Shown here one piece after another: positions 52,364-62,300 of a stretch of DNA of 64,000 nt. The first letter of the stretch is position 1. Every line of letters starts with the position of its first letter. Below the pieces are notes generated by a model. It had not been told where the DNA came from and made no database searches. It saw only the letters and a program-made list of their open reading frames with translations. The translations under genes were made by a program, and so were the position numbers. The DNA comes from Bordetella genomosp. 1 (GTDB lineage Bacteria > Pseudomonadota > Gammaproteobacteria > Burkholderiales > Burkholderiaceae_B): contig NZ_NEVL01000007.1 of assembly GCF_002261335.1 (NCBI RefSeq), positions 124,001 to 188,000 of the forward strand, written 5' to 3'.

Positions 52364-55105
52364 TCAGAACCGCGCCAGGCGCTTGCCCAGCGCGGTATGG
52401 CCGATCACCCACTTCTCGAACTCCGCCACCAGGAACACCAGCAGGCCCACGCCGATCACCTCGGCCCAGTTCAGCAGCGACAGCGGCGCCGAATCGAACA
52501 CGGTGTGCATGATGGGCAGGTAGGTGTAGCCGAGCTGCAGCAGCAGGCAGGCGCCGATCGACATCAGCACGTAGGGATTGCCGAACAGCCCCTGGCGATT
52601 GAGGATCGAACCGAAGATCGAGCGGCTGTTGACGAGATAGAACATCTCGGCCATCACGATGGCGTTGACCGCCATGGTGCGCGCCGTTTCGATCGAGGTG
52701 CCGTTGCGCAGCTCCCAGAGAAACATGCCCAGGCCGCCCGCCGCCATCAGCGCCGACACCATCACCACGCGCCAGACGAAGAAGCCCGACAGCAGGGGCT
52801 GGCCCGGCGGCCGCGGCGCGCGCTGCATGATCCCGGCCTCGGTGGGCTCGAAGGCCAGCGCCAGGCCCAGGCAGCTCGAGGTCACCAGGTTGATCCAGAG
52901 CACCTGCGCCGGCGTGATCGGCAAGGCAAACTGGAACAGGATGGCGAGGATCACGATCAGCGCCTCGCCGCCGTTGGTGGGCAGCATGAACAGCACGAAC
53001 TTGCGCAGGTTGTCGTACACGCCGCGCCCTTCCTGCACGGCCGCCGCGATGGTGGCGAAGTTGTCGTCGGCCAGCACCATGTCGGCCGCCTCCTTGGCCG
53101 CCTCGGTGCCCTTCAGGCCCATCGCCACGCCCACGTCGGCGCGCTTGAGCGCGGGCGCATCGTTCACGCCGTCGCCGGTCATCGACACCACCTGGCCGCC
53201 GGCCTGCATGGCCTGCACGAGGCGCAGCTTGTGCTCGGGGCTGGCGCGCGCGAACACGTCCACGCCGAGCACGGTCTCGCGCAGCGTGGCGTCGTCCATC
53301 AAGGCCACCTCGGCGCCCGTGACCGCGGGCTTGCCCACGCCGATGTCGAGCTGCGCGCCGATGGCGCGCGCGGTCTCGGCGTGGTCGCCGGTGATCATCT
53401 TCACCACGATGCCGGCCTCGTGGCAGCGCGCCACGGCGTCGATCGCTTCGCTGCGCGGCGGGTCCATCATGCCCACCAGCGCGATCATCGTATAACCGTC
53501 TTCCATGTCGGCCGCGCCGAGCGTGGCGCCGGCCGGCTCCGCGTGCTTCACCGCCAGCGCGAGCAGGCGCAGGCCCTTGGCCGCCGTGTCGGTGGCCATG
53601 CGGCGCCAGTAGTCCACGTCGAGCGGCACGCGCGCGCCCTGCGCGTCGAGCTGGTCCACGCTCATGTCGAGGATGCGTTCGGGTGCGCCCTTGGCGTAGA
53701 TGAGCGGGCTGCCCGACGCGTCGCGGTGCAGGGTGGCCATGTAGCGGTTTTCCGACTCGAACGGAATCGAATCGCGGCGCGGCCATTCGGCCTCGCCCTG
53801 CGCCTGCGCGTAGCCGGTCTTCTCGCCCAGCACCAGCAGCGCCCCCTCGGTGGGGTCGCCCTCGACGCGCCAGTGCGTGCCGTCGGGCCGCAGCACGGCG
53901 TCGTTGCACAGCACGGCGGCACGCACCGCCTGCGCCAGCGCGGGCGTGTCCGCCACCGCCACGGCGCGGCCGTCCAGCGTGCATTCGCCGCCGGGCTCGT
54001 AGCCCACGCCGCTCACGTCGTAGGCGCGGCCGGCGCACACCACGCGCTGCACCGTCATCTCGTTGCGCGTGAGCGTGCCGGTCTTGTCGGAGCAGATCAC
54101 CGTGACCGAGCCCAGCGCCTCCACGGCCGGCAGGCGGCGCACGATCGCGCGGCGCCGGGCCATGCGCTGCACACCGAGCGCGAGCGTCACGGTCATCAGG
54201 GCCGGCAGGCCCTCGGGAATCGCCGAGGCCGCCAGCGCCACCACCATCATGAACATCTCGGCGGCCGAGTGGCCGCGCCACAGCGTGCCCACCAGGAACA
54301 GCACCGCGCACACCGCCAAAATCACGACGGCCAGCGTGCGGCCGAAGCGGTCGACCTGGCGCAGCAGCGGCGTGCTCATGCTCTCGATGCTGCTGAGCAT
54401 CTGGTTGATGCGGCCGAGCTCCGTGTGGCTGCCGGTGGCCACCACCACGCCGCGCGCCTGGCCATACACCACCACCGTGCCGGAGTACGCCATGCCGTAG
54501 CGGTCGCCGAGCGGCGCGTCCTGCGCCACGGCGGCGGTGGCTTTCTCGACCGGCAGCGATTCGCCGGTCAGCGCGGCCTCCTCGACGCGCAGCTCCTTGG
54601 TCGAGATCAGGCGCAGGTCGGCCGGCACGCGGTCACCGGAGATGAGGTGCACGATGTCGCCCGGCACCAGCTCGGCGGCATCGATCTCGCGCCGCTCGCC
54701 GTCGCGCTCGGCCACCGCGTGCGGCGACAGCATGGCGCGGATCGCGTCCAGCGCCGACTCCGCCTTGCCTTCCTGGATGAAGCCGATCACGGCGTTGATG
54801 AGCACCGCGGCCAGCAGCACGCCGGTGTCGATCCAGTGCCCGAGAAAGGCCGTGATCACGGCCGACGCCATCATCACGTACAGCAGCACGTTGTGGAACT
54901 GCATCAGAAAGCGCATCAACGCGCTGCGCCGGCGCTGTTCGGGCAGGCGGTTGGGCCCGTGCTGCGCGAGGCGGCGCGCGGCTTCCGCGGCGCTCAGGCC
55001 GTGTTCGCCGGTCTGCAGCTGCGACAGCGCCTCGGCCTCGGGCAGGGTATGCCAGAGGGGCGCGGCGGCGGGGGTGGGCGTGACGGAGGTGGCGCGATCG
55101 GTCAT
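52364..55105 (-). CDS. P-type cation-transporting ATPase (P2-type, calcium/PMA-like)
   Basis: 913 residues. N-terminal cation ATPase domain (WHTLPEAEALSQLQTGEHGLSAAEAARRL), actuator loop with the TGES motif (EEAALTGESLPVE), the membrane helix motif AASAIPEGLPALMTVTLALGVQ that binds cations, phosphorylation motif SDKTGTLTRNEMTVQ with the phosphorylated Asp near residue 340, KGAPERIL in the nucleotide domain, and SMTGDGVNDAPALKRADVGVAMG. The C-terminal cation ATPase domain with six helices is complete. This set matches P2A/P2-type pumps for Ca2+ or related ions rather than heavy-metal P1B pumps (no CPC motif). Substrate ion is not certain. ATG at 55105. It converges with the small gene at 52161. 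Confidence 0.9.
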   Translation of the reverse strand: MTDRATSVTPTPAAAPLWHTLPEAEALSQLQTGEHGLSAAEAARRLAQHGPNRLPEQRRRSALMRFLMQFHNVLLYVMMASAVITAFLGHWIDTGVLLAAVLINAVIGFIQEGKAESALDAIRAMLSPHAVAERDGERREIDAAELVPGDIVHLISGDRVPADLRLISTKELRVEEAALTGESLPVEKATAAVAQDAPLGDRYGMAYSGTVVVYGQARGVVVATGSHTELGRINQMLSSIESMSTPLLRQVDRFGRTLAVVILAVCAVLFLVGTLWRGHSAAEMFMMVVALAASAIPEGLPALMTVTLALGVQRMARRRAIVRRLPAVEALGSVTVICSDKTGTLTRNEMTVQRVVCAGRAYDVSGVGYEPGGECTLDGRAVAVADTPALAQAVRAAVLCNDAVLRPDGTHWRVEGDPTEGALLVLGEKTGYAQAQGEAEWPRRDSIPFESENRYMATLHRDASGSPLIYAKGAPERILDMSVDQLDAQGARVPLDVDYWRRMATDTAAKGLRLLALAVKHAEPAGATLGAADMEDGYTMIALVGMMDPPRSEAIDAVARCHEAGIVVKMITGDHAETARAIGAQLDIGVGKPAVTGAEVALMDDATLRETVLGVDVFARASPEHKLRLVQAMQAGGQVVSMTGDGVNDAPALKRADVGVAMGLKGTEAAKEAADMVLADDNFATIAAAVQEGRGVYDNLRKFVLFMLPTNGGEALIVILAILFQFALPITPAQVLWINLVTSSCLGLALAFEPTEAGIMQRAPRPPGQPLLSGFFVWRVVMVSALMAAGGLGMFLWELRNGTSIETARTMAVNAIVMAEMFYLVNSRSIFGSILNRQGLFGNPYVLMSIGACLLLQLGYTYLPIMHTVFDSAPLSLLNWAEVIGVGLLVFLVAEFEKWVIGHTALGKRLARF

Positions 55106-55314
55106 GGATCCGTGTCCTGGGTTGCAGGGAGGAGCCGTCGCGGGCGTGGAGCACGCCGGTACGGACGGGCGGCCTGGAAGGCACCGGGGGTCGCCCGGGC
55201 ATCCGACCCCATCGTAACCACTCCGCGCCGACCGCGCATTGACCTGCGGCAACGTCGGCACCGGGCACGGCGCTTGCTCCACGCGAAGCTCAACCCTCGC
55301 TCGCGGAGGAAGTC

Positions 55315-55659
55315 ATGAACCACAAAAATATGCCGGCCCGTCACGTGGCCGCGGCGCTGCTGCTGGCAGCCGCCCCCCTGATGGCCCAGGCGCAGAACGC
55401 CGACGAAGTGCAGAACGCGCCGCAAACGGGTCCGACGCCCACGCCCCAATACCAGCCGCCCCCGCCGCTGGACAATGGCCAGCGCACGCTGCCGGGCGCC
55501 ACGCATCCGCACAGCATGCCGCCCAACGCGGCGCAGCCCCGGCCGCAGGATCGCGCGCGCCAGAGCGACCGGCCGGCGGCGGGCTCATCGGCCAACACCA
55601 CCACGCAGCCGCGCAGCACGCTGCCGCAGTCCAACCCGCGCGACGCGGTGGGCCGCTGA
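55315..55659 (+). CDS. Secreted proline/glutamine-rich protein of unknown function
   Basis: 114 residues. A signal peptide (HVAAALLLAAAPLMAQAQ, cleavage near residue 27) precedes a mature part of about 87 residues that is almost entirely Pro, Gln, Asn, Ala, Thr, Arg and Ser with no hydrophobic core, so it should be unstructured. There are no cysteines. Strong ribosome site GGAGGA 6 bases before the ATG supports expression. It is divergent from the P-type ATPase with 209 bases between and convergent with the O-methyltransferase gene. No family was recognised. Confidence 0.75.
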   Translation: MNHKNMPARHVAAALLLAAAPLMAQAQNADEVQNAPQTGPTPTPQYQPPPPLDNGQRTLPGATHPHSMPPNAAQPRPQDRARQSDRPAAGSSANTTTQPRSTLPQSNPRDAVGR

Positions 55660-55713
55660 GCCCGGCGCGGCGCGCGCCGCCGCGCGCGGGTGCGCGCCGG
55701 CCCGGCCCGCGCC

Positions 55714-56397
55714 TCAGGCGCTCACGTACGCGAGCGCAAAGCCGTCCCAGCCCTTTTCGCCCACCGTCTGCACCGCCGTGATCTCGAGCCGCAGGTCGCG
55801 CGCGGCGGCGCTGAAGAAGGCGTGCACGCCGCGCACGTCCGGATCGTCTGCATGCGCGGGATCGGCCAGCCGGCCGGCGCGTGCGATGTTGTCGGCCACG
55901 ATCACGCTGCCGGGCCGCACCAGCGGCATCAGGCGCTCGAGATAGACCGCGCTGTCGGCCTTGTCCGCATCGAGAAACACCATGTCGAAGGGCGCCTCGC
56001 CCACGCGCGCCAGCGCCGCGAGCGTCTCGCGCGCATCGCCCTCGATCAGGCGGATGGTGTCGTTCAGGCCGCTGGCCTCGAAGGTTTCGCGCGCAACCAT
56101 CGCATGGCGCGGGTCCGCCTCGAGCGTGACGAGCCGGCCGCCCACCGGCAGCGCGCGCGCCATGCACAGCGTGCTGTAGCCGCCCAGCGTGCCCACCTCC
56201 AGGATCCGGCGGGCGCCGCACATTCGTGCAAATAACGCCAGCATCCTGCCCTGGTTGGGCGCCACCTCGTGGGCCGGCAGCCCGGCCGCGCGGGCCCGCG
56301 CCAGGGCGGCCGACAGCACGCCCTCATCGAGGTGCAGGGTCCGGGTGAAGTACTGGTCCAGCGCGTTCCAGCGCGCAGGATCGTGGGCAGGGGTCAT
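55714..56397 (-). CDS. O-methyltransferase (caffeoyl-CoA/catechol type)
   Basis: 227 residues. SAM-binding blocks are ILEVGTLGGYSTLCMARAL (motif I), LVTLEADPRHAMVARETFE (acidic end of strand 2), and MVFLDADKADSAVYLERLMPLVRPGSVIVADNI with the metal-binding Asp residues of the divalent-cation-dependent group. Usual length for the family, which methylates catechols or phenylpropanoid-type substrates. ATG at 56397, divergent from the LysR gene at 56540, so it may be a target of that regulator. Substrate not known. Confidence 0.88.
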   Translation of the reverse strand: MTPAHDPARWNALDQYFTRTLHLDEGVLSAALARARAAGLPAHEVAPNQGRMLALFARMCGARRILEVGTLGGYSTLCMARALPVGGRLVTLEADPRHAMVARETFEASGLNDTIRLIEGDARETLAALARVGEAPFDMVFLDADKADSAVYLERLMPLVRPGSVIVADNIARAGRLADPAHADDPDVRGVHAFFSAAARDLRLEITAVQTVGEKGWDGFALAYVSA

Positions 56398-56539
56398 GGC
56401 GGGCTTCCTTCGCTACATGGCTTCGAATGACCAGGATCTTAGGCACCGCAGCCGACCCGCAATAGCGACTAATTCGGCGCGCATTCGTGAGTTTTCCTGA
56501 CATACTGGTGTCGCCTTTCGCGGCCAACATAGGCTCACC

Positions 56540-57391
56540 ATGCGCAAACTCCCTCCGCTCTCGGCCCTGCGTGCCTTCGACGCCGTCGCGCGCAGCGGCT
56601 CGGTCACCGCCGCCGCCGCCGAGCTGCACCGCACCCATGGCGCCGTCAGCCGGCAGCTGCGCGCGCTCCAGGAACACGCCGGCGCGGCGCTGTTCGCCCG
56701 CCAGGGCACCGGCATCGTGCTCAACGAGGCCGGCCAGGCCCTGCAGGCCATCGTCGGCCCGCTGTTCGATCAGCTCGAAGACGGCTACGCCCGGGTGCAG
56801 CAGCGCGCCCGCCAGCCGGGCCTGCACGTGGCCTGCAGCGCCACGTTTGCGATGCGCTGGCTGGTGCCGCACCTGGCCGACTTCTATCGCGACGAACCCG
56901 ACATCCGCATCCGGCTCTCGATGACGTCGGCGCGCGAGATCCGCGCCGAGGGGGCAGACTTGCTGATCGCCTGGGACCTGAGTCACTACCCCGAAGCCGA
57001 GCGCGCACGCGCGCTGCCGCTGGCGCCGGCCGCGTTCGGACCGGTGTGCCGGCCGGGCTACGACATGAAGGCGCGTGGCGCCGTTCGCATCACGCACGAA
57101 TACACCACCAGCGCCTGGAGCCAGTGGCAAGCCCTCACCGGGCGGCGCGACCTGCCGCGGCGCGAGATCGCGTTTCCGCACACGCACCTGTGCATCGAGG
57201 CCGCGCTCGGCGGTCTCGGCGTCGCGCTGGTGGAATCGCGCCTGGTGCAGAAAGAGCTGGCCGACGGCAGCCTGGTCGCCCCCCACGGCTTCACGCCCTT
57301 TGCCGGCGGCATGATGGCGCTGGCGGCCGGCGAGCCCGATGCGCGCGCGCGGCGCTTCATCGCGTGGCTGAGCCAGGCCCTGCAGCGCTGA
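56540..57391 (+). CDS. LysR-family regulator, GcvA-like
   Basis: 283 residues. The helix-turn-helix reads RKLPPLSALRAFDAVARSGSVTAAAAELHRTHGAVSRQLRALQEHAGAALFARQGTGIVLNEAG, the start typical of the GcvA group. The effector domain begins LHVACSATFAMRWLVPHLADFYRDEPDIRIRLSMT and ends with FIAWL. It is divergent from the O-methyltransferase gene (142 bases between), its most likely target. Convergent with another LysR gene; both stop codons sit in a 7-base inverted repeat at 57387-57406. Confidence 0.88.
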   Translation: MRKLPPLSALRAFDAVARSGSVTAAAAELHRTHGAVSRQLRALQEHAGAALFARQGTGIVLNEAGQALQAIVGPLFDQLEDGYARVQQRARQPGLHVACSATFAMRWLVPHLADFYRDEPDIRIRLSMTSAREIRAEGADLLIAWDLSHYPEAERARALPLAPAAFGPVCRPGYDMKARGAVRITHEYTTSAWSQWQALTGRRDLPRREIAFPHTHLCIEAALGGLGVALVESRLVQKELADGSLVAPHGFTPFAGGMMALAAGEPDARARRFIAWLSQALQR

Positions 57392-57406
57392 GCGCGCGGG
57401 CTCAGC
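57387..57406. terminator. Inverted repeat holding both stops of two convergent LysR genes
   Basis: GCTGAGC (57387-57393) and GCTCAGC (57400-57406) form a 7-base stem with a 6-base loop. Each arm contains the stop codon of one of the two genes. No U-run. Confidence 0.4.
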
Positions 57407-58292
57407 CCGCCTGCGCGAACACCTCGCGCATCCATTGCACGAAAGCGCGCACCCGCACCGACAGCTGGCGGTTCTGCGGATACAGCACCGACACCGGCAT
57501 GGGCGGAGGCGGATGACCGGGCATCACCACCTGCAGCCGGCCCGCGCCCAGCTCGGCCTCGAAGCGGTAGCGCGGTGCCTGGATCAGGCCCAGTCCCGAC
57601 ACCGCGCAGGCGGCGTACAGATCGGCGCCCGTGACGCTGACCGGACCGGGCAGCACCACGTCGACCTGGCGGCCGTCCACCATGAACTCCAGCGGCATGA
57701 CGCGGCCCGAGCGGCTCGACACGAAGTTGACGGCGCGGTGCTCCGCGAGCGCGTCGGGCCCGGTCGGCACGCCGTGGCGCGCGAGATAGGCGGGGCTGGC
57801 CACGGTCACCTGTTCGAGCAGCGCCACGCGCGCGCCCACCATGCTGGAATCCTGCAGGTAGCCCGCCCGCAGCACGCAGTCCACGCCCTCGCGCACCAGG
57901 TCCACCAGCCGGTCGTCCTCGCCCAGGTGCAGCTCGATGCCAGGGTGCCGTTCGAGGAACGCGGGCAGCGCCGGCACCACGAAATGGCGCGCCAGCGTGC
58001 CCTGCAGATTGACCCGCAGCAGCCCCTTCGCGGCCGCGTGGCGGAACGCGCCCTCCGCCTCTTCCATGTCGGCCAGCAGCCGCACGCAGCGCTGGTAGAA
58101 CGCCTCGCCATCCGGCGTGAGCCGCACGGCGCGCGTGCTGCGCTCCAGCAGCCGGGTGCCGAGCCGCGCCTCCATGCGCTTGATCAGGTTGGTGATCGTG
58201 GCGCGCGGGATGCGCAGGTCTTCGCTGGCGCGCGTGAAGCTGCCGCGCTCTGTGATGCGCACGAAGGCCTGCATCTCCTGGAATCGGTCCAT
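57402..58292 (-). CDS. LysR-family regulator
   Basis: 296 residues. The DNA-binding domain is RFQEMQAFVRITERGSFTRASEDLRIPRATITNLIKRMEARLGTRLLERSTRAVRLTPDGEAFYQRC, the pattern of the CrgA/AaeR-like group. The effector domain begins RVNLQGTLARHFVVPALPAFLERHPGIELHLGEDD. It is divergent from the SDR gene at 58422 with 129 A+T-richer bases between, so the SDR is the likely target. No ligand can be inferred. Confidence 0.9.
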   Translation of the reverse strand: MDRFQEMQAFVRITERGSFTRASEDLRIPRATITNLIKRMEARLGTRLLERSTRAVRLTPDGEAFYQRCVRLLADMEEAEGAFRHAAAKGLLRVNLQGTLARHFVVPALPAFLERHPGIELHLGEDDRLVDLVREGVDCVLRAGYLQDSSMVGARVALLEQVTVASPAYLARHGVPTGPDALAEHRAVNFVSSRSGRVMPLEFMVDGRQVDVVLPGPVSVTGADLYAACAVSGLGLIQAPRYRFEAELGAGRLQVVMPGHPPPPMPVSVLYPQNRQLSVRVRAFVQWMREVFAQAG

Positions 58293-58333
58293 GGCGTCTA
58301 TTGTTGAGGTAAATGGATCAATGTGATCGATTC

Positions 58334-58351
58334 TGACATGGTTATCTGTCA
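58334..58351. promoter_or_regulatory. Inverted repeat TGACA-N8-TGTCA between LysR and SDR genes
   Basis: TGACA at 58334-58338 and TGTCA at 58347-58351, plus GATC-N5-GATC just to the left, lie in the divergent promoter region. The spacing and dyad fit a LysR recognition site. Confidence 0.4.
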
Positions 58352-58421
58352 GCAGGAATGATGCAAGATACGGTCACGGCAGGCGGCCCTCCGGCCGCCC
58401 ACGACACTCCAAGAGCACACC

Positions 58422-59159
58422 ATGACCTCCTCCCCTTCCGTCGCCCTCGTGACCGGCGCCTCGCGCGGCATCGGCGCCCGCATCGCCACCCGCCTTGCCC
58501 AGGCCGGCCACGCCGTGCTGGTCAACTACGCGTCGCGTGCCGACGAGGCCAACGCCGTCGTGCAGGCCATCGAGGCCGCCGGCGGCCGTGCGCTGGCGGT
58601 GCGCGGCGACGTCTCCCGGGCCGCCGATGTCGACGCCCTCTTCGACGCCGCCCACGACACCTATGGCCGGCTCGACATCCTGGTGAACAACGCGGGCGTG
58701 ATCTCCACCCAGCCCGTTGCGCAATACACCGACGAGCAGTACGCACGGATCTTCGACATCAACACGCGCGGCACCTTCAACACGCTGCGCGCGGCCGCCA
58801 CGCGGCTGGCCGACGGCGGACGCGTGATCAATTTCTCGACCACCGCGCTGGCGCTGGCCCTGCCGGGCTACGCCATCTACAACGCCAGCAAGGCCGCGGT
58901 GGAGGCCTTCACGCAGGTCTATGCCAAGGAGATGCGCGGCCGCAACATCACGGTGAACGCGGTGGCACCCGGCCCGGTGGCGACCGAGCTGTTCCTGCAG
59001 GGCAAGACGGCCGAGCAGGTCGCGCACTTCACCAAGCTGCCCCCGCTCGAGCGCCTGGGCCAGCCCGACGACATCGCCGAGGTGGTCGCCTTCCTCGCCA
59101 GCCCGGCCTCGGGCTGGATCAACGGCCAGGTGATCCGCGCCAACGGCGGCGTGGCCTGA
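58422..59159 (+). CDS. Short-chain dehydrogenase/reductase (3-oxoacyl-ACP reductase-like)
   Basis: 245 residues, classical SDR. Cofactor motif VTGASRGIGARIATRL near residues 9-24, the NNAG block in ILVNNAGVIS, catalytic Ser in VINFSTTALALA and Tyr-x-x-x-Lys in YAIYNASKAAVEAF, then NAVAPGPVATELF. A basic residue after the first glycine motif (NYASRADEA) suggests NADP(H). The family reduces or oxidises many carbonyl substrates; the LysR gene next to it probably regulates it. ATG 129 bases from the LysR start. Confidence 0.9.
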   Translation: MTSSPSVALVTGASRGIGARIATRLAQAGHAVLVNYASRADEANAVVQAIEAAGGRALAVRGDVSRAADVDALFDAAHDTYGRLDILVNNAGVISTQPVAQYTDEQYARIFDINTRGTFNTLRAAATRLADGGRVINFSTTALALALPGYAIYNASKAAVEAFTQVYAKEMRGRNITVNAVAPGPVATELFLQGKTAEQVAHFTKLPPLERLGQPDDIAEVVAFLASPASGWINGQVIRANGGVA

Positions 59160-59204
59160 CGCGAGGGCGGGCGGCCCGCGTCGCCGCGCGTCGCTGGCCG
59201 CACC

Positions 59205-59268
59205 CCGCACCTCGCCGGCCGCACCTTGCAGGCCGCACCTCGCCGGCCGCACCTCGCCGGCCGCACCT
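59205..59268. repeat. 14-base tandem repeat, about 4.6 copies
   Basis: Units of CCGCACCTCGCCGG run from 59205 to 59260, the second unit being CCGCACCTTGCAGG, followed by a partial unit CCGCACCT. It lies between the SDR stop and the histidine kinase start and encodes no gene. Confidence 0.85.
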
Positions 59269-59370
59269 GACATCTTCCTGGATGGGGTGGGGCTGCAGCG
59301 TGCCACGCGGTGTCGTTAGAATCGGGCCATTCCGGCCGCCCCGCGGCCGGGCCGTTCGCGCACGCCCACG

Positions 59371-62300
59371 ATGCCCAGCCCCTCCCCGCTCCCCGCCCCT
59401 GCCTCGCCCGCGTCCGCCGCGCGGCACGGCGCCCCCGCGCTGATCGCGCGCGCCGACGAGGCCCGCATCCTCGGCGACGCCCTGCAACGCGTCGCGGAAG
59501 GCGGCGAGGCCGAGCTGGTGGCGATCGCCGGCGCGGCGGGCGGCGGCAAGTCGGCGCTGGCCGAGCAGTTCTTGCGGCTGGCCGCCACGCGTCACGCGCG
59601 ACTCGCGCTGGCCAAGTGCGACCTGCAACAGCACGACGTGCCCTACGCACCGGTGGCGCAGGCCCTGCGCGGCGTCACGCTGGGGCTGCTGGGCGAAGAC
59701 GAATCCATGCTCGCGCGCCTCCGCGAACGCTGGCGCCACGCGCTCGCGGGCCAGGGCCGCGCCGTGGCCGAACTCGTGCCGGAGATCGAACACGTCATCG
59801 GCCATACGGCGCCGCTGTCGAACGCGCCGGCCGCGCAGGCGCGCCACCGGCTCGAAAGCGCGGTGCTCAACACGCTGGGCGCGCTCGCGCTGCCCGGCGC
59901 GCCCCTGGTGCTGTTCATCGACGACGTGCAATGGGCCGATGCCGCCACGCTGGCGCTCCTGCGCGCCTTCATCGCGCGTCCGCCGCGCCATGTCCTGCTG
60001 GTCGTGGCCTACCGCAGCACGCGCGATGCGCCGCTGTCGTTCGACTGGCTCGGCTACGCCAACCGCGCCAGCCCGATGCGCATCGCCAAGATCGCGCTCG
60101 CGCCGCTGCCCGCGCCCGCGCTCACCGAGTTCATCGCGCAGGCCCTGGAATCGCCGCTCGCATCGCTTGAAGCCTTGGGCCAGGCGGTGCATGCCAAGAC
60201 CGGCGGCAATCCCTATTTCGCGCTGCAACTGGTGCGCAGCCTGATCGACGATGGCGTGCTGGTGCTGCGCGACGGAAGCTGGCGCTGGTCCCAGGCCGAG
60301 CTCGGCCTGCAGGGCTACAGCAACAGCGTGCGGGACCTGATGATGCGGCGGATCGCGCGCCTGCCGGCGGCCGGCGTCGCACTGCTGCGCCAGCTCGCCT
60401 GCGTCGGCGCCCGGTGCGACGAAGCCTTGCTGGCGCGCCTGGGCGCGCTCGAGGTCGGACAGTTGCGCACGCAACTGCAGCCGCTCGTGGACGCCGGCCT
60501 GCTGCTGCGCGAGCACGGCGCCTACGCGTTCCAGCACGATCGCGTGCTCGAATCGGCCTACGCCCTGATCGGCGAGGTCGAGCGCCCGGCGCTGCACGCC
60601 CGCACCGCCACGGTGATGATCGAACACTGGCAGGCAAGGCTCGGCGACCACGCCTTCGAGATCTGCAACCAGATCGAGCACACCCAGGGCTACCTGCCGG
60701 ACGCCACGGAGCGCGCCCGCTTCGCGCAGGCGCTGGTGGCCGCCGGCCGCCGCGCGCGCAACGCGGCCGCGCTGCCCCAGGCCACCGCCTATGTCGCGGC
60801 GGCCATGGACCTGATGCTGCCCGATTGGTGGCAGACCCACTATGCGCTGGCCTACGAGGCCAGCCTGCTGCGCTGCGAATGCCTGCTGGCGGATGCCGAC
60901 TTCACCGAGGTCGAACGCGCCATCGGCGCGCTGTTCCAACGCGACATGCCGGCGCTGGACCGCGCCGCGGTGTATCGGCTGCAGGCCACGCTGCAGACGG
61001 TGCGCTCCGATTACGAAGCGGCCATCGGCAGCGCGCTCGATGGCCTCGCGCTGCTCGACGTGCATCTGCTGCGCGGCCCCTCGCCCGCGCAGCTGCGCCA
61101 TGCGCGCGAAACCGTGCGGCGCGCACTCGGCGAACGCCCCCTCGCCAGCCTCGCGCGGCTGCCCGCGACCGACGACCGGCGCGTCCAGGTCGCGATGGAC
61201 CTGCTGGCCACGCTGGTCTCCTCCCTGTTCGTCACCGACGGCCTGAGCTTCCTGCACGTGGCCAAGATGGTCGAGCTCACGCTGGCGCACGGCGTCACCT
61301 CCGAATCGCCCTACGGGCTGGCCTGGTTCGGCGTGTTCATCGCCAGTCTGTACGACGAGTATGAAGACGGGCTGGCCTGCGGCATGGCCGCGCTCGACAT
61401 GGCCGAACATCACGGCTTCGAGGCGGAGCGCATCGGCGCGCTGGTGGCGCTCGACCAGGTCAGCCCCTGGACCATGCCGCTCACCTACGCGCTCGAACAG
61501 GCGCAGCGCGCGCGCCGCCAGGGCGCGGCCTCCGGCGACATCGGCATGGCCTGCTATGCCTGCAACCACATCGTCTCCGACCTGCTGGTGATGGGCGAAC
61601 ACCTGCGCCTGGTCGACGAGGAGATCGAACGCGGGCTCGCCTACACCCGCATGATCCAGTACCTCGACATCGAGCTGATCCTCGAATCGCAGCGCCACTT
61701 CGTGCAGCGCCTGCGCGGCGAGGCCGACGCCGGGCCGGGCGTGCAAGAAGCACGCCTGCGCCAGACCCGCTCGCAGCCCACGCGCTTCTGGATCCAGCTC
61801 TACGACGGCATGGCGCGGGTCTACCTGCGCGACTGGGACGGCGCGCTCGCGCCGCTGATGGCCGCGCGCGACCTGATCTGGTCGGCGCCGGCCCACATCA
61901 ACGTGGCCGATTGCCGCCTGTTCCTCGCGCTCGCGCTGGCGCACAGCAGCGAGCCCGACCGCCGCGCCGAGGCCGAGTCGGCGCTGCACGCATGCAACAC
62001 GCGCTTCACGCAGTGGGCCACGCTCAACCCGCTGACCTTCCGCAACAAGCTGCTGCTGATCGAGGCCGAACAGGCACGCCTGCGCGGCGATGCGCTGACC
62101 GCGCTCGTGCGCTACGAGCAATCGGCCAACAGCGCGGCCACCGCGGGCTTCGTGCACGAAGAGGCGCTGGCCCACGAGTTCGCCACGCTGCTGTGCGAGG
62201 CCCACGGCCTCGTCACGGCCGGCCGCCAGCACCTGCAGGCCGCCACCGACGCCTACCGCCGCTGGGGCGCCGACGAGAAGGAGGCACGGCTGGCGCGCGC

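Noticed and set aside
52142-55318. Open frame of 1,058 codons antisense to the P-type ATPase
   Set aside because: The minus strand holds every P-type ATPase motif; the plus frame is low-complexity His/Arg/Gln-rich sequence.
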